Source: Pseudomonadota bacterium (GTDB taxonomy: Bacteria; Pseudomonadota; Alphaproteobacteria; Caulobacterales; Caulobacteraceae). Taken from it: 61,851 nucleotides of DNA. Positions 20,535 to 29,447 of the stretch are shown one piece after another. The notes beneath the pieces are model-generated. The model did not search any database. It saw only the letters and a program-made list of their open reading frames with translations, and was not told where the DNA came from. Location of the stretch: positions 1 through 61,851 of the forward strand of contig JAEYAO010000008.1 in assembly GCA_023456105.1 (NCBI GenBank), written 5' to 3'. How positions within the stretch are numbered: the first letter of the stretch is position 1; the number at the start of each line of letters is the position of its first letter. Both the position numbers and the translations under genes were made by a program.

Positions 20535-22106
20535 ATGGCCGACATCCTGACCCCGACCCTTGGTGAATCCGTCACCGAAGCCACTATCGCCAAGTGGACC
20601 AAGAAGGCGGGCGAGCCGGTGAAGAAGGACGAGATGCTGGTTGAGCTGGAGACCGACAAGGTCTCCCTCGAGGTCGTGGCCCCGGCCGACGGCGTGCTGG
20701 GCGAAATCAAGTTCGCCGAGGGCGACACGGTGACGCCGGGCGCGGTGCTGGGCGTGGTGTCCGAGGGCGGCGCGGGCGCCTCAGCCGCTCCCTCGGCCAA
20801 GCCCGCCGCCGCCAAGGCCGAGGTTCCGCAATCGGCTCCGAAGGCGGACGAGCCGGTGCGGGCCGACGCCCCCATGGCGTCCGGCGGTGCGGGCGAGAGC
20901 CTGACGGTGGCGGTGCCCACCATGGGCGAAAGCGTCGCCGAGGGCGCCATCGGCAAGTGGACCAAGAAGAGCGGCGACACCGTCAAGAAGGACGAGCTGC
21001 TGGTCGAGATCGAGACCGACAAGGTCGCGGTCGAGGTGTCGTCTCCGGCGGACGGCGTGCTGACCATCTCGGTCGATGAGGGCGCCACCGTCACTCCGGG
21101 CCAGGCCATCGCCACCATCGGCGGCTTCAGCTCGAGCGCCGGCTACGGCGGCGCGCCCGCGCCTGCGGCCCAGCCGTCGGCTTCCGCCAACACCGGATCG
21201 GCCCAATCCGCGCCCGCGCAGAACACGACGCTGTCGCCGGCGGTGCAGCGCGTGGTGGGCGAAAACAACCTCGATCCCAAGTCGATCGGCGCCTCTGGTC
21301 CCAAGGGCAACATCACCAAGGCCGATGCGCTGGCCGCCATCGGCCAGGCGGCTCAAGCCGTGTCTCAGGCGCCGGCCGCCGCTCCCGCCGCGCCCCGCCA
21401 GACCGGCCCCCGCGAAGAGCGGGTGAAGATGACGCGCCTGCGTCAGACCATCGCCCGTCGCCTGAAAGAGTCGCAGAACACGGCCGCCCAGCTGACCACC
21501 TTCAACGAGGTGGACATGACGGCGGTTATGGCGCTGCGCAGCCAGTACAAGGAAGCCTTTGAGAAGCGCCATGGCGCCAAGCTCGGCTTCATGAGCTTCT
21601 TCACCAAGGCCGTGGTCGCCGCGCTGAAGGAAATCCCGGCCATCAACGCCGAGATCGACGGCACGGACATCATCTACAAGAACCACTACGACATCGGCAT
21701 CGCTGTCGGCACCGACAAGGGCCTGGTCGTGCCGGTGTTGCGCGACGCCGACGCGCTGTCGCTGGCGGGCATTGAGAAGGGCATCGCGGCCCTGGGCAAG
21801 GCGGCGCGCGACGGCGCCCTGACCATGGACCAGATGCAGGGCGGCACCTTCACCATCACCAACGGCGGCACCTACGGCTCGCTGATGTCGACGCCGATCC
21901 TGAACGCGCCGCAGTCGGGCATTTTGGGCATGCACAACATCGTGCAGCGTCCGATGGCGGTGAACGGCGAGGTCAAGATCCGGCCGATGATGTATCTGGC
22001 GCTCAGCTATGACCACCGCATCGTCGACGGCAAGGAGGCGGTGACCTTCCTGGTGCGGCTGAAGGAACATCTGGAGGATCCGCAGCGCGTGCTGCTGGAC
22101 CTGTAA
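20535..22106 (+). CDS. sucB: 2-oxoglutarate dehydrogenase E2, dihydrolipoyl succinyltransferase with two lipoyl domains
   Basis: This 523-residue E2 transfers succinyl groups to CoA. It has two biotinyl-lipoyl domains in tandem: residues 1-78 with ETDKVSLEV and about 116-195 with ETDKVAVEV, each carrying the lipoylated Lys. An E3-binding domain (SPAVQRVVGENNLDPKSI, about 233-270) and the catalytic core follow, with the active-site motif SYDHRIVDGKEAV near the C-terminus. Ala/Pro-rich linkers separate the domains. Most SucB proteins have one lipoyl domain and about 400 residues, so the duplication is notable. It is followed by a strong terminator. Confidence 0.96.
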   Translation: MADILTPTLGESVTEATIAKWTKKAGEPVKKDEMLVELETDKVSLEVVAPADGVLGEIKFAEGDTVTPGAVLGVVSEGGAGASAAPSAKPAAAKAEVPQSAPKADEPVRADAPMASGGAGESLTVAVPTMGESVAEGAIGKWTKKSGDTVKKDELLVEIETDKVAVEVSSPADGVLTISVDEGATVTPGQAIATIGGFSSSAGYGGAPAPAAQPSASANTGSAQSAPAQNTTLSPAVQRVVGENNLDPKSIGASGPKGNITKADALAAIGQAAQAVSQAPAAAPAAPRQTGPREERVKMTRLRQTIARRLKESQNTAAQLTTFNEVDMTAVMALRSQYKEAFEKRHGAKLGFMSFFTKAVVAALKEIPAINAEIDGTDIIYKNHYDIGIAVGTDKGLVVPVLRDADALSLAGIEKGIAALGKAARDGALTMDQMQGGTFTITNGGTYGSLMSTPILNAPQSGILGMHNIVQRPMAVNGEVKIRPMMYLALSYDHRIVDGKEAVTFLVRLKEHLEDPQRVLLDL

Positions 22107-22112
22107 GGAAGT

Positions 22113-22148
22113 AGGGCGGCGGATCATTCCGCCGCCCTTTCTGTTTTT
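22113..22148 (+). terminator. Rho-independent terminator after sucAB
   Basis: A perfect ten-base stem (GGGCGGCGGA at 22114-22123 with TCCGCCGCCC at 22128-22137) and TCAT loop are followed by TTT-CTG-TTTTT, seven bases after the sucB stop. Confidence 0.92.
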
Positions 22149-22163
22149 ACGGAGGGCTCCACC

Positions 22164-22766
22164 TTGCTGACCCTGTTCACCTCGCCGGGCGCATGCAGCC
22201 GCGCCAGCCATATTGCGCTCGAGGAGTCCGGCCTCGCCTTCGAGGTGCGGCTGATCGATTTCGGCAAGGCCGAGCAGCGCACGCCCGAGTTCCTGGCGGT
22301 GAATCCGAAGGGTCGCGTGCCCGCGCTGGCGACAGATAGAGGCGTGCTGACCGAAACGCCGGCGATCCTGGCCTACGTCGCCTCGCTGTCTGCGCCCGGC
22401 GCCCTGGCGCCAACCGAGCCCTTCGCCTTCGCCAGTATGCAGGCGTTCAACGCCTATCTCGCGTCCACCGTCCATGTGGCGCACGCCCATCGCCGACGCG
22501 CCTCGCGCTGGGCCGACGACGAGGCGGCGCAGGCGGCCATGTCCGCCAAGGTCCCCGCGAACATGCGCGACGGATTTACCCGGATCGAAAGCGGCCTGGA
22601 AGGACCGTGGGTGATGGGCGACGCCTATTCCGTGGCCGATCCTTATCTGTTCACCATCGCCGGCTGGCTCGGGCACGACGATGTAGACCTCGCCGAGTTC
22701 CCGCGCGTGGCCGATCACTTCGCCCGCATGAGCGCGCCCAGCGGTGCAGCGCGCGCTCGAGGCTGA
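22164..22766 (+). CDS. Glutathione S-transferase, beta-class-like
   Basis: This 200-residue GST has an N-terminal thioredoxin-like domain with SPGACSRASHIALEESGL, in which the Cys near residue 10 is typical of bacterial beta-class enzymes. The cis-proline and GSH-binding segments follow (NPKGRVPAL, TETPAILAYV), then a helical C-terminal domain with VADPYLFTI. It would conjugate or reduce electrophiles with glutathione in the cytosol. The start is TTG at 22164 after GGAGGG. It lies just after the sucAB terminator and converges on prfA; a small inverted repeat CGGCTGATCAGCCG spans the gap. Confidence 0.85.
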   Translation: MLTLFTSPGACSRASHIALEESGLAFEVRLIDFGKAEQRTPEFLAVNPKGRVPALATDRGVLTETPAILAYVASLSAPGALAPTEPFAFASMQAFNAYLASTVHVAHAHRRRASRWADDEAAQAAMSAKVPANMRDGFTRIESGLEGPWVMGDAYSVADPYLFTIAGWLGHDDVDLAEFPRVADHFARMSAPSGAARARG

Positions 22767-22779
22767 ACAGACCGGCTGA

Positions 22780-23847
22780 TCAGCCGAACTCGGCCTCCAG
22801 GTCGGCCAGGCGCGCGGCCTGGTCCTCGGCGATGAGGGCGTCCAGCACCGGGTCGATCTCGCCCTCCATCACCTGCGGCAGGCTGTGCAGCGTCAGGCCG
22901 ATGCGGTGGTCCGTCACTCTCCCTTGCGGAAAGTTGTAGGTGCGGATGCGCTCGGATCGGTCGCCTGAGCCGACCTGGGATTTGCGGGCGTCCGAGCGCG
23001 CGGCGTCCTTGGCCTGGCGCTGCATGTCGTACAGGCGCACCCGCAGGTTCTTCATCGCCTTGTCGCGGTTCACGTGCTGGGACTTCTCCGACGAGGTCAC
23101 CACGATGCCGGTGGGCAGGTGGGTGATGCGCACGGCCGAGTCCGTCTTGTTGACGTGCTGGCCGCCCGCGCCGGACGAGCGATAGGTGTCGATGCGGATG
23201 TCCTGGTCGCGGATCTCGATCTCCACGTCCTCGACTTCGGGCAGGACGGCGACGGTTGCGGCCGAGGTGTGGATGCGACCGCCGGCCTCGGTCGCGGGCA
23301 CGCGCTGGACGCGGTGCACGCCGCTTTCGAACTTCAACCGGCCGAACACGCCGTCGCCGGTGACCGTGGCGATCACCTCCTTGTAGCCGCCGGCCTCGCC
23401 CTCGGTGGCCGAGTCCACCTCGACGCGCCAGCCGCGCGCGGAGGCGTAGCGCGAGTACATGCGGAACAGGTCGCCGGCGAACAGGGCCGCCTCGTCGCCG
23501 CCGGTGCCGGCCCGCACCTCCAGCACCGCGGAGGCGTTCTCGTCGGCGTCCCGGGGCGCCAGCAGAAGCGCGACCTCGCGCTCCAGCTCGGGCAAACGGT
23601 CGCCCAAGGCGCGCAGCTCGTCGCCGGCCATGGCCGCCATCTCAGGATCCTCGGCCAGGGCGCGCAGGTCCTCGATCTCGCCGCGCGCGCGGGCCAGGCC
23701 CGCCACCGCGTCGGCCACCGGCTTCAGCTCGGCGTGCTCCTTGGACAGGCGCACGATCTCGGCCCCGTCAGTCGCCGCGCCCATGCGCGCCTCCACCTCG
23801 TGGAAACGGTCGAGCACCTGATCGAGACGGGCCTGGGGCAGACGCAA
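22780..23847 (-). CDS. prfA: Peptide chain release factor 1
   Basis: RF1 reads UAG and UAA stop codons and triggers peptide release. The 355-residue protein contains the stop-codon recognition tripeptide PAT (in RVPATEAGGRIHTS) and the catalytic GGQ (SSGAGGQHVNKTDSAVRI). Length and ends are normal. It is divergent from the TSUP permease gene. In many alphaproteobacteria prfA is followed by prmC; that gene is not here. It belongs to a minus-strand neighbourhood with ispG, ptsP and lysC. Confidence 0.97.
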   Translation of the reverse strand: MRLPQARLDQVLDRFHEVEARMGAATDGAEIVRLSKEHAELKPVADAVAGLARARGEIEDLRALAEDPEMAAMAGDELRALGDRLPELEREVALLLAPRDADENASAVLEVRAGTGGDEAALFAGDLFRMYSRYASARGWRVEVDSATEGEAGGYKEVIATVTGDGVFGRLKFESGVHRVQRVPATEAGGRIHTSAATVAVLPEVEDVEIEIRDQDIRIDTYRSSGAGGQHVNKTDSAVRITHLPTGIVVTSSEKSQHVNRDKAMKNLRVRLYDMQRQAKDAARSDARKSQVGSGDRSERIRTYNFPQGRVTDHRIGLTLHSLPQVMEGEIDPVLDALIAEDQAARLADLEAEFG

Positions 23848-23910
23848 AGCCGGGGTTCTCCTTGAAGACGCGGAGGCTTAGCGGGGCGTCCGCCTCGTGT
23901 CGATGCGAAG

Positions 23911-23969
23911 GCGCGGTGACGCAAATGTCAGACAAGCCGCGCAACCAACAGCAAGGCTCAGGCCTTTGC
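23911..23969 (+). promoter_or_regulatory. Possible structured leader of the TSUP permease gene
   Basis: Two hairpins lie in series upstream of the ATG at 24010. One pairs GCGCGG (23911-23916) with CCGCGC (23937-23942) and nests TGAC/GTCA. The other pairs GCAAGGC (23951-23957) with GCC-TTTGC (up to 23969). I could not match them to a known riboswitch by eye. Confidence 0.3.
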
Positions 23970-24009
23970 CGCTGCGGCGTTGTTCACATGCGGCGCGGAC
24001 AGGGGCGCG

Positions 24010-24789
24010 ATGGACACCTTTCTGATGTTTCTGCTGGTCGGCGCGCTGGCGCAGGCGATCGACGGCGCGCTGGGCATGGCCTACGGCGTGATTTCATCCT
24101 CGGTGCTGCTGGCCTTCGGCGTGCCGCCGGCCACCGCTTCGGCAAGCGTGCACGGCGCGGAGGTCTTCACCACGGCGGCCTCGGCCGGAAGCCACGTGCT
24201 GCACAAGAACGTCGAATGGCGGCTGTTTCTGCCCCTGGCCGTCGCCGGGATCATCGGCGGCGTGCTGGGCGCCTATGTGCTCAGCGGGATCGACGGCGAC
24301 ATCATCAAGCCGTTCATCGTCGTCTATCTGGCGCTGATCGGCCTCTACATCCTGTGGCGCGGCTTTCGAAAGGCCAAGCCGCGCCGCCTGCCGACTTGGA
24401 CCACGGGCCCGCTCGGCCTGATCGGCGGCTTCTTCGACGCGATCGGCGGCGGCGGCTGGGGACCCACCGTGTCCTCGGCCATGGTCGGAGCGGGCGAGGA
24501 GCCGCGGCGCGCCATCGGGACCGTCAACACGGCCGAGTTCTTTCTGACGGTCGCCATCTCGGCCACCTTTGTCTGGGCGTTGGTCACCGGCCACTGGGAG
24601 GACGCCGAGGCCCTGACCGACCACGCCGCGGCGGTGGCTGGCCTGGTCGCGGGGGGCCTGATCGCCGCTCCCTTCGCCGGCTATATCGTAAAAAAGGCCC
24701 CGCAGCGCGTCCTGACCTTCGCCGTCGGCGGCTTGCTGCTGGCCCTGTCGCTGTTCCAGGGCCTGCAGCTGGCGGGGGTGCTGGCCTAA
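24010..24789 (+). CDS. TSUP family permease (sulfite/sulfonate exporter TauE/SafE type)
   Basis: This 259-residue integral membrane protein has about eight helices in two homologous halves. Each half opens with a glycine-rich motif: AQAIDGALGMAYGVISSS at the start and IGGFFDAIGGGGWGPT near the middle, as in TauE/SafE permeases. These carry sulfur oxyanions or small organic anions. ATG 24010 places the first helix at the N-terminus; the frame is open from 23980. The gene interrupts the otherwise minus-strand ispG-prfA stretch. The substrate is unknown. Confidence 0.85.
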   Translation: MDTFLMFLLVGALAQAIDGALGMAYGVISSSVLLAFGVPPATASASVHGAEVFTTAASAGSHVLHKNVEWRLFLPLAVAGIIGGVLGAYVLSGIDGDIIKPFIVVYLALIGLYILWRGFRKAKPRRLPTWTTGPLGLIGGFFDAIGGGGWGPTVSSAMVGAGEEPRRAIGTVNTAEFFLTVAISATFVWALVTGHWEDAEALTDHAAAVAGLVAGGLIAAPFAGYIVKKAPQRVLTFAVGGLLLALSLFQGLQLAGVLA

Positions 24790-24794
24790 GGGCC

Positions 24795-25943
24795 TCAGGC
24801 CACTTGGCGGGCGAGGTCCTGGACGTCAGCCTGGCGGGCGGCGGTGAGTTCGGCGGCCTTTTCCTCGACGAGGGCGACGATGTGGTCGACCATGCCGTCG
24901 TTGGCCAGCTTGTGGGCGATCTTGCCGTTCATGTAGATCATGCCCGCGCCCTTGCCGCCGCCGGTGAAGCCGATATCGGTGTAGAGCGCCTCGCCGGGGC
25001 CGTTCACGACGCAGCCGATGATGGACAGGCTCATCGGGGTGGCGACATGGGCCAACCGCTCCTCAAGCAGCGCCACCGTCTCGATGACGTTGAAGCCCTG
25101 CCGGGCGCAGGACGGGCAGGCGATGATGTTGACGCCACGGTGGCGCAGGCCCAGCGACTTCAGGATGTCGAAGCCGACCTTGATCTCCTCGACCGGATCG
25201 GCGGCCAGGGACACGCGGATGGTGTCGCCGATGCCGGCCCACAGCATGGAGCCCATGCCGATGGCCGACTTGATGGTGCCGGTGCGAAGCGGCCCGGCCT
25301 CGGTCACGCCCAGGTGCAGCGGGCAGTCGATCGCCTCGGCCAGCTGCTGATAGGCGGCCACGGTCAGGAACGGATCGGACGCCTTCACCGAGATCTTGAA
25401 CTCGTGGAAGTCGTGGTCCTGGAGGATGCGGGCGTGATTCAGCGCCGACTCGACCATGGCGTCGGGGCAGGGCTCGCCGTATTTCTCAAGCAGTTCGCGC
25501 TCAAGCGAGCCGGCGTTGACGCCGATGCGCATGGAGCAGCCATAGTCCTTGGCCGCCTGCACCACCTCGCGCACCCGCTCAGGGCTGCCGATGTTGCCGG
25601 GATTGATCCGCAGGCAGGCGGCGCCCGCCTGAGCCGCCTCGATGCCGCGCCGGTAGTGGAAGTGGATGTCGGCGACCAACGGGACCTTGGCCTCTCGCGC
25701 GATGGTGCGAAAGGCGGCGGTGGACTCCTCGTCGGGGCAGGAGACGCGCACGATGTCGGCGCCGGCCTCTTCCAGCTGCCGGATCTGGTCGATGGTGGCC
25801 GCCGCGTCCGTTGTCGGCGTGTTGGTCATGGACTGGACGCTGATCGGCGCGTCGCCGCCGACCTCGACGGAGCCCACGCGGATCTTGCGGCTCTTGCGGC
25901 GCTCGATGTGGCGCCAGGGACGGACGTGGGTGTGGTCGCTCAT
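24795..25943 (-). CDS. ispG: 4-hydroxy-3-methylbut-2-en-1-yl diphosphate synthase (IspG/GcpE)
   Basis: IspG catalyses the penultimate step of the MEP isoprenoid pathway, reducing MEcPP to HMBPP with a [4Fe-4S] cluster. The 382-residue protein has the TIM-barrel N-terminal part (VQSMTNTPTTD, ADIHFHYR) and cluster ligands in ACPSCARQ and GCVVNGPGE. ATG 25943 is preferred; ATG 25967 would add eight residues without a better ribosome-binding site. It follows the RodZ-like gene after 48 bp, the same neighbour order as in E. coli. Confidence 0.97.
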   Translation of the reverse strand: MSDHTHVRPWRHIERRKSRKIRVGSVEVGGDAPISVQSMTNTPTTDAAATIDQIRQLEEAGADIVRVSCPDEESTAAFRTIAREAKVPLVADIHFHYRRGIEAAQAGAACLRINPGNIGSPERVREVVQAAKDYGCSMRIGVNAGSLERELLEKYGEPCPDAMVESALNHARILQDHDFHEFKISVKASDPFLTVAAYQQLAEAIDCPLHLGVTEAGPLRTGTIKSAIGMGSMLWAGIGDTIRVSLAADPVEEIKVGFDILKSLGLRHRGVNIIACPSCARQGFNVIETVALLEERLAHVATPMSLSIIGCVVNGPGEALYTDIGFTGGGKGAGMIYMNGKIAHKLANDGMVDHIVALVEEKAAELTAARQADVQDLARQVA

Positions 25944-25991
25944 GCCGCCAGCATATAGGACTTCCATGACGACGGAACCACGGCCGGCGCG

Positions 25992-27062
25992 TCAGCCGAT
26001 CGGCGCGGGCGGCGGAGCCTGCGTCGCCGGCTGGGCCTGGGCGGGCGCTTGAGTCGCCGCGCGGGCCTGAGGGGTGGCCGTCTGCGTCTGGACGTCGCGG
26101 GCCATCGCCGCGGCGCGGGTGTTCAGCGTCTGCAGGGGCGTCAGGGGCTGCTCCAGCGCGCCGGCGTGCTCGCCGTTCAGATAGACGCCGAAGGCGGTGG
26201 GCTCGGAGGCGTCGACGACGGCCGAGGTGTTCAGCGGCGCGCGCCAGGACTCGCCCTTGGCCAGCTGGCGGGCGAACAGCACCTGTCCGCTCGGCGTGCG
26301 CACCACCAGGCCGGTGGGCTTGTTCGCCTGCAGCACCACCTGGGACGCGGTGGCCGGGGCGCCGTAGACCGCGCCGCGCGGATTAAAGGCGCGCTGCACC
26401 GGCTGGGCCTTCAGGGCGGCCGCGGCGGCGACGGCGGCCGGATCGGCCGGGTCGATCCCGGTCAGCTGCATCTCCAGCCCCGGCGTGACATAAAGCTCCG
26501 GCGTCGTCTGGTCGGGCGGCGCCTGACGCGGCGCGTTCAGGGTCACGGCCTTGAGCTGGGCGGCGGCGTCCTGTTCAGCCCAGGTCTTGGGCACGGCGGC
26601 GATGTCGGAGGGGTGCGGCGCCTGGCGCAGGCTGGCGCGCTGAAAGATGTTCCAGCCGATCACGGCGACCGCCAGCACCGCCACCGCCGCGATCACGCGC
26701 GGCGACTGGCGACGCACGTCCTCGAAGGCGATGCCGATGGGCGCCTTCAGCGGCGTGGAGGTGTCCGGGCTGTCGCGCTTGAACCGCTCCACCGCCGCCG
26801 TCTCGTCCAGCCGCAGCGCGCCGGCGTAGGCCCGCACATAGCCGGCGGCGAACACCCTCGAGGGCAGGGTCGACCAGTCGTTCTGCTCCAGCGCCACCAG
26901 GAACCGGGGGTGGACGCGGGTCTCGGTCGACAGCTGGTTCAACGATCGGCCGGAGAATTCGCGCGCCTGACGCAAGGCGTCGCCGAGCGACGGGGCCGCA
27001 TCGACCGGGTCGATCTCGCCAGAGGGGTATGCGGGAACGCGGTCCGCAGCCGATTGCGTCAT
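25992..27062 (-). CDS. RodZ-like helix-turn-helix membrane protein
   Basis: This 356-residue protein has an N-terminal cytoplasmic HTH_25 domain (LGDALRQAREFSGRSLNQLS, about 26-100), one membrane helix (about 120-140), a periplasmic region with a DUF4115-like part (about 250-310), and an Ala/Gln/Pro-rich tail. This is the RodZ architecture; RodZ links MreB filaments to the cell-wall elongation machinery. Synteny with ispG supports the relation. The C-terminal tail is low complexity. Whether it acts as RodZ in this species is inference. Confidence 0.8.
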   Translation of the reverse strand: MTQSAADRVPAYPSGEIDPVDAAPSLGDALRQAREFSGRSLNQLSTETRVHPRFLVALEQNDWSTLPSRVFAAGYVRAYAGALRLDETAAVERFKRDSPDTSTPLKAPIGIAFEDVRRQSPRVIAAVAVLAVAVIGWNIFQRASLRQAPHPSDIAAVPKTWAEQDAAAQLKAVTLNAPRQAPPDQTTPELYVTPGLEMQLTGIDPADPAAVAAAAALKAQPVQRAFNPRGAVYGAPATASQVVLQANKPTGLVVRTPSGQVLFARQLAKGESWRAPLNTSAVVDASEPTAFGVYLNGEHAGALEQPLTPLQTLNTRAAAMARDVQTQTATPQARAATQAPAQAQPATQAPPPAPIG

Positions 27063-27122
27063 GGGGCGCAGACATAGCCGATCGACCCTGAGCGCTCAAC
27101 GCACCAGGTGCGACGGGCGGGG

Positions 27123-29381
27123 TCAGACGGCGATGTTCAGCTTGCGCGCCAGCGACTCGATCTCGCCCCGGATCGAGCTCGACGACAGGCCCAGAAGGCT
27201 GTTCAGGCCGCGCTTCGCCGCCGAAAGGTCCGTGGACAGGATCATGCGCTTGACCGGGCCCACGCCGCCGGCGGGCGCCGATAGACGGGTGAAGCCCAGG
27301 GTGATCAGCACAAAGGCCTCCAGCGGCCGCCCCGCCAGCTCGCCGCAGATGGAAACGGGCGTGCCGGTGTCGGCGCACGCCTTCTGGATCGTCTGCAGGG
27401 CGCGCAGCGCCGGCGGCGACAGGGGGTCATAGCGATCTGCGACCAGCGGATTGGTGCGGTCGGCGGCGAACATGTACTGAAACAGGTCGTTGGTGCCGAT
27501 GGAGACGAAATCCGTCAGCGGCAGCAGGGCGTCCAGGTGCCACAGCACCGACGGGCACTCGATCATCGCGCCGACGCGCAGCAGGGCGGGCAGGGCGCGG
27601 CCGCGACGGCGGGCCCAGGCGCATTCGACGTCGACCAGTTCGCGCGCGGCGCGGAACTCGTCCACCGTGGCGATCATCGGAAACATGACCCGCAGCTCCC
27701 GCCCGGCGGCGGCGGTCAGAAGCGCGCGCAGCTGAAGCCGAAGTAGGGACGGCCGGTCCAGCCCCAGCCGGATGGCGCGCCGACCCAGCGCCGGGTTCTC
27801 CTCGCGCTCGGCCTCAAGGTAGGGCAGCACCTTGTCGCCGCCGATGTCCAGGGTGCGGAACACCACGGGTCGCCCGCCGGCCGAGTCCATCACCAGTCGA
27901 TAGAGGGCCGTCTGCGCATCCAGGCGCGGCAGTTCGTCGGACACCATGAACTGGAACTCGGTGCGGAACAGGCCGATGCCCTCAGCGCCCGTCTCGTTCA
28001 GGTTCTCCAGATCCACGGCCAGGCCCGCGTTGGTCAGAAGGGTGATCCGCTGGCCGTCCAGCGTCACCGCCGGCGTGTCGCGCAGCAGGGCGAACTCGGC
28101 CCGACGCTGGTCCCGCACCGCCATGCGCGACCGAACCGCCTCCAGCATGTCGGGACGGGGCCGCAGATAGGCCTCGCCGGTCTCGCCGTCGGCGATGACC
28201 ATGTCGTTCTCGGACAGGCGGTCACGCAGACCGGCCAGCCGGCCGACGCAGGGGATCTGCAGGGCGCGGGCGACAATGGCGGCGTGGCTGGCGGCCGAGC
28301 CTTCCTCCAGCAGCAGGCCTTTAAGCTTGTGTCGCGGATATTCCAGCAGGTCGGCTGGACCCAGATTGCGCGCCACCAGGATGGCGTCATCCGGAAGTTC
28401 GCGCTCGCCCGGCTTGTCGCCCGCCAGCACCCGCAGCAGCCGGTTGGCCAGATCCTCGAAGTCGTGCAGCCGCTCGCGGATATAGGGGTCGCGCGCCTGG
28501 GCGAAGCGGGCGCGGTGCTCGTTGCGCACCCGGTCCACGGCGGCCTCGGCGGTCAGGCCGTTGCGCACCGCCTCCTCAAGCGACCGGTTCCAGCCCCGGT
28601 CGTCGGCGAACATGCGGTAGGTCTCCAGCACCTCGAACGAGGTGCCGGCCAGGCCCTGGCCGCCCTCCAGCATGGCGTCGAGGCCGGACTTCAGCGCCGC
28701 GAGCCCCAGCTTCAGCCGCGCCTCCTCCATCGCCGGATCGTCGGACAGCAGCCGTTCGGGCGGCAGCGGCGCCTCGTGCAGCACCACGTGGCCGAAGGCG
28801 AGCCCCTCGGCGAACCGCTGGCCCTTCAGCCGTTCGGGGCGATGCGGCGCCAGCTCCACGTCTCGGAGTTCGTCCGGGCCCAGCAGTTCGCCGGAGGCCA
28901 CGGTTTCGGCCAGCACCATGGCGATGGTCTGGATGTCCTCGACCTCGTCCTCGTCGTAGCGGCGCTCGGTGCGGTTCTGCACCACCAGCACGCCAATCGC
29001 CCGACCTCCCCGCAGCAGCGGCGCGCCGAGGAAGGCGTGATAGGGGTCCTCGCCCGTCTCGGGCCGATAGGAGAAGCTGGGGTGCGTCGGCGCGTCCGAC
29101 AGGCTGACGGGCTGAGCCAGCCGCGCGACTTCGCCCACCAGGCCTTCGCCCGGGCGCAGGCGGGTGTTGTGAACGGCCTCGGGGTTCAGGCCCTCGGTGG
29201 CGAACAGCTCGAGCTCGCCCGAAGCCCTGCGCAGATAGATGGAGCAGACCTCGGCCACCATGGAGCGGGCGATGATCCGCACCACCATGTTCAGCCGGTC
29301 CTGCGCCGGTGTCGCGCCCGCGCCCGCCCCGCCCAGCGCCTCGCGGATCTGGCGCAGGAGGTTCCGTGGCCCCCTCGTCAT
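27123..29381 (-). CDS. ptsP: Phosphoenolpyruvate-protein phosphotransferase PtsP (EI-Ntr)
   Basis: This is the first enzyme of the nitrogen phosphotransferase system; it takes phosphate from PEP and passes it to NPr. The 752-residue protein has an N-terminal GAF domain (about 15-170), a PEP-utiliser domain with the phospho-His in EEGSAASHAAIVARAL, and a C-terminal TIM barrel with GLFRTEFQFM, FRTLDIGGDKVLPYL and the ICGELAGRP Cys. ATG 29381 gives the usual start (MTRGPRNLLRQIREAL). It lies downstream of lysC on the same strand, a pairing common in alphaproteobacteria. Confidence 0.95.
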   Translation of the reverse strand: MTRGPRNLLRQIREALGGAGAGATPAQDRLNMVVRIIARSMVAEVCSIYLRRASGELELFATEGLNPEAVHNTRLRPGEGLVGEVARLAQPVSLSDAPTHPSFSYRPETGEDPYHAFLGAPLLRGGRAIGVLVVQNRTERRYDEDEVEDIQTIAMVLAETVASGELLGPDELRDVELAPHRPERLKGQRFAEGLAFGHVVLHEAPLPPERLLSDDPAMEEARLKLGLAALKSGLDAMLEGGQGLAGTSFEVLETYRMFADDRGWNRSLEEAVRNGLTAEAAVDRVRNEHRARFAQARDPYIRERLHDFEDLANRLLRVLAGDKPGERELPDDAILVARNLGPADLLEYPRHKLKGLLLEEGSAASHAAIVARALQIPCVGRLAGLRDRLSENDMVIADGETGEAYLRPRPDMLEAVRSRMAVRDQRRAEFALLRDTPAVTLDGQRITLLTNAGLAVDLENLNETGAEGIGLFRTEFQFMVSDELPRLDAQTALYRLVMDSAGGRPVVFRTLDIGGDKVLPYLEAEREENPALGRRAIRLGLDRPSLLRLQLRALLTAAAGRELRVMFPMIATVDEFRAARELVDVECAWARRRGRALPALLRVGAMIECPSVLWHLDALLPLTDFVSIGTNDLFQYMFAADRTNPLVADRYDPLSPPALRALQTIQKACADTGTPVSICGELAGRPLEAFVLITLGFTRLSAPAGGVGPVKRMILSTDLSAAKRGLNSLLGLSSSSIRGEIESLARKLNIAV

Positions 29382-29447
29382 CGCTCCGCCCGCCGGCATC
29401 CTGGCTCCTGCTCCTCAGGCGCGACCGTCGCGCCGCCCTTGTTGGTC

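Noticed and set aside
23911..23969. SAM-II or SAH riboswitch before the TSUP gene
   Set aside because: Hairpins are present, but I could not match the conserved core bases of those riboswitches; kept only as an unassigned structured leader.
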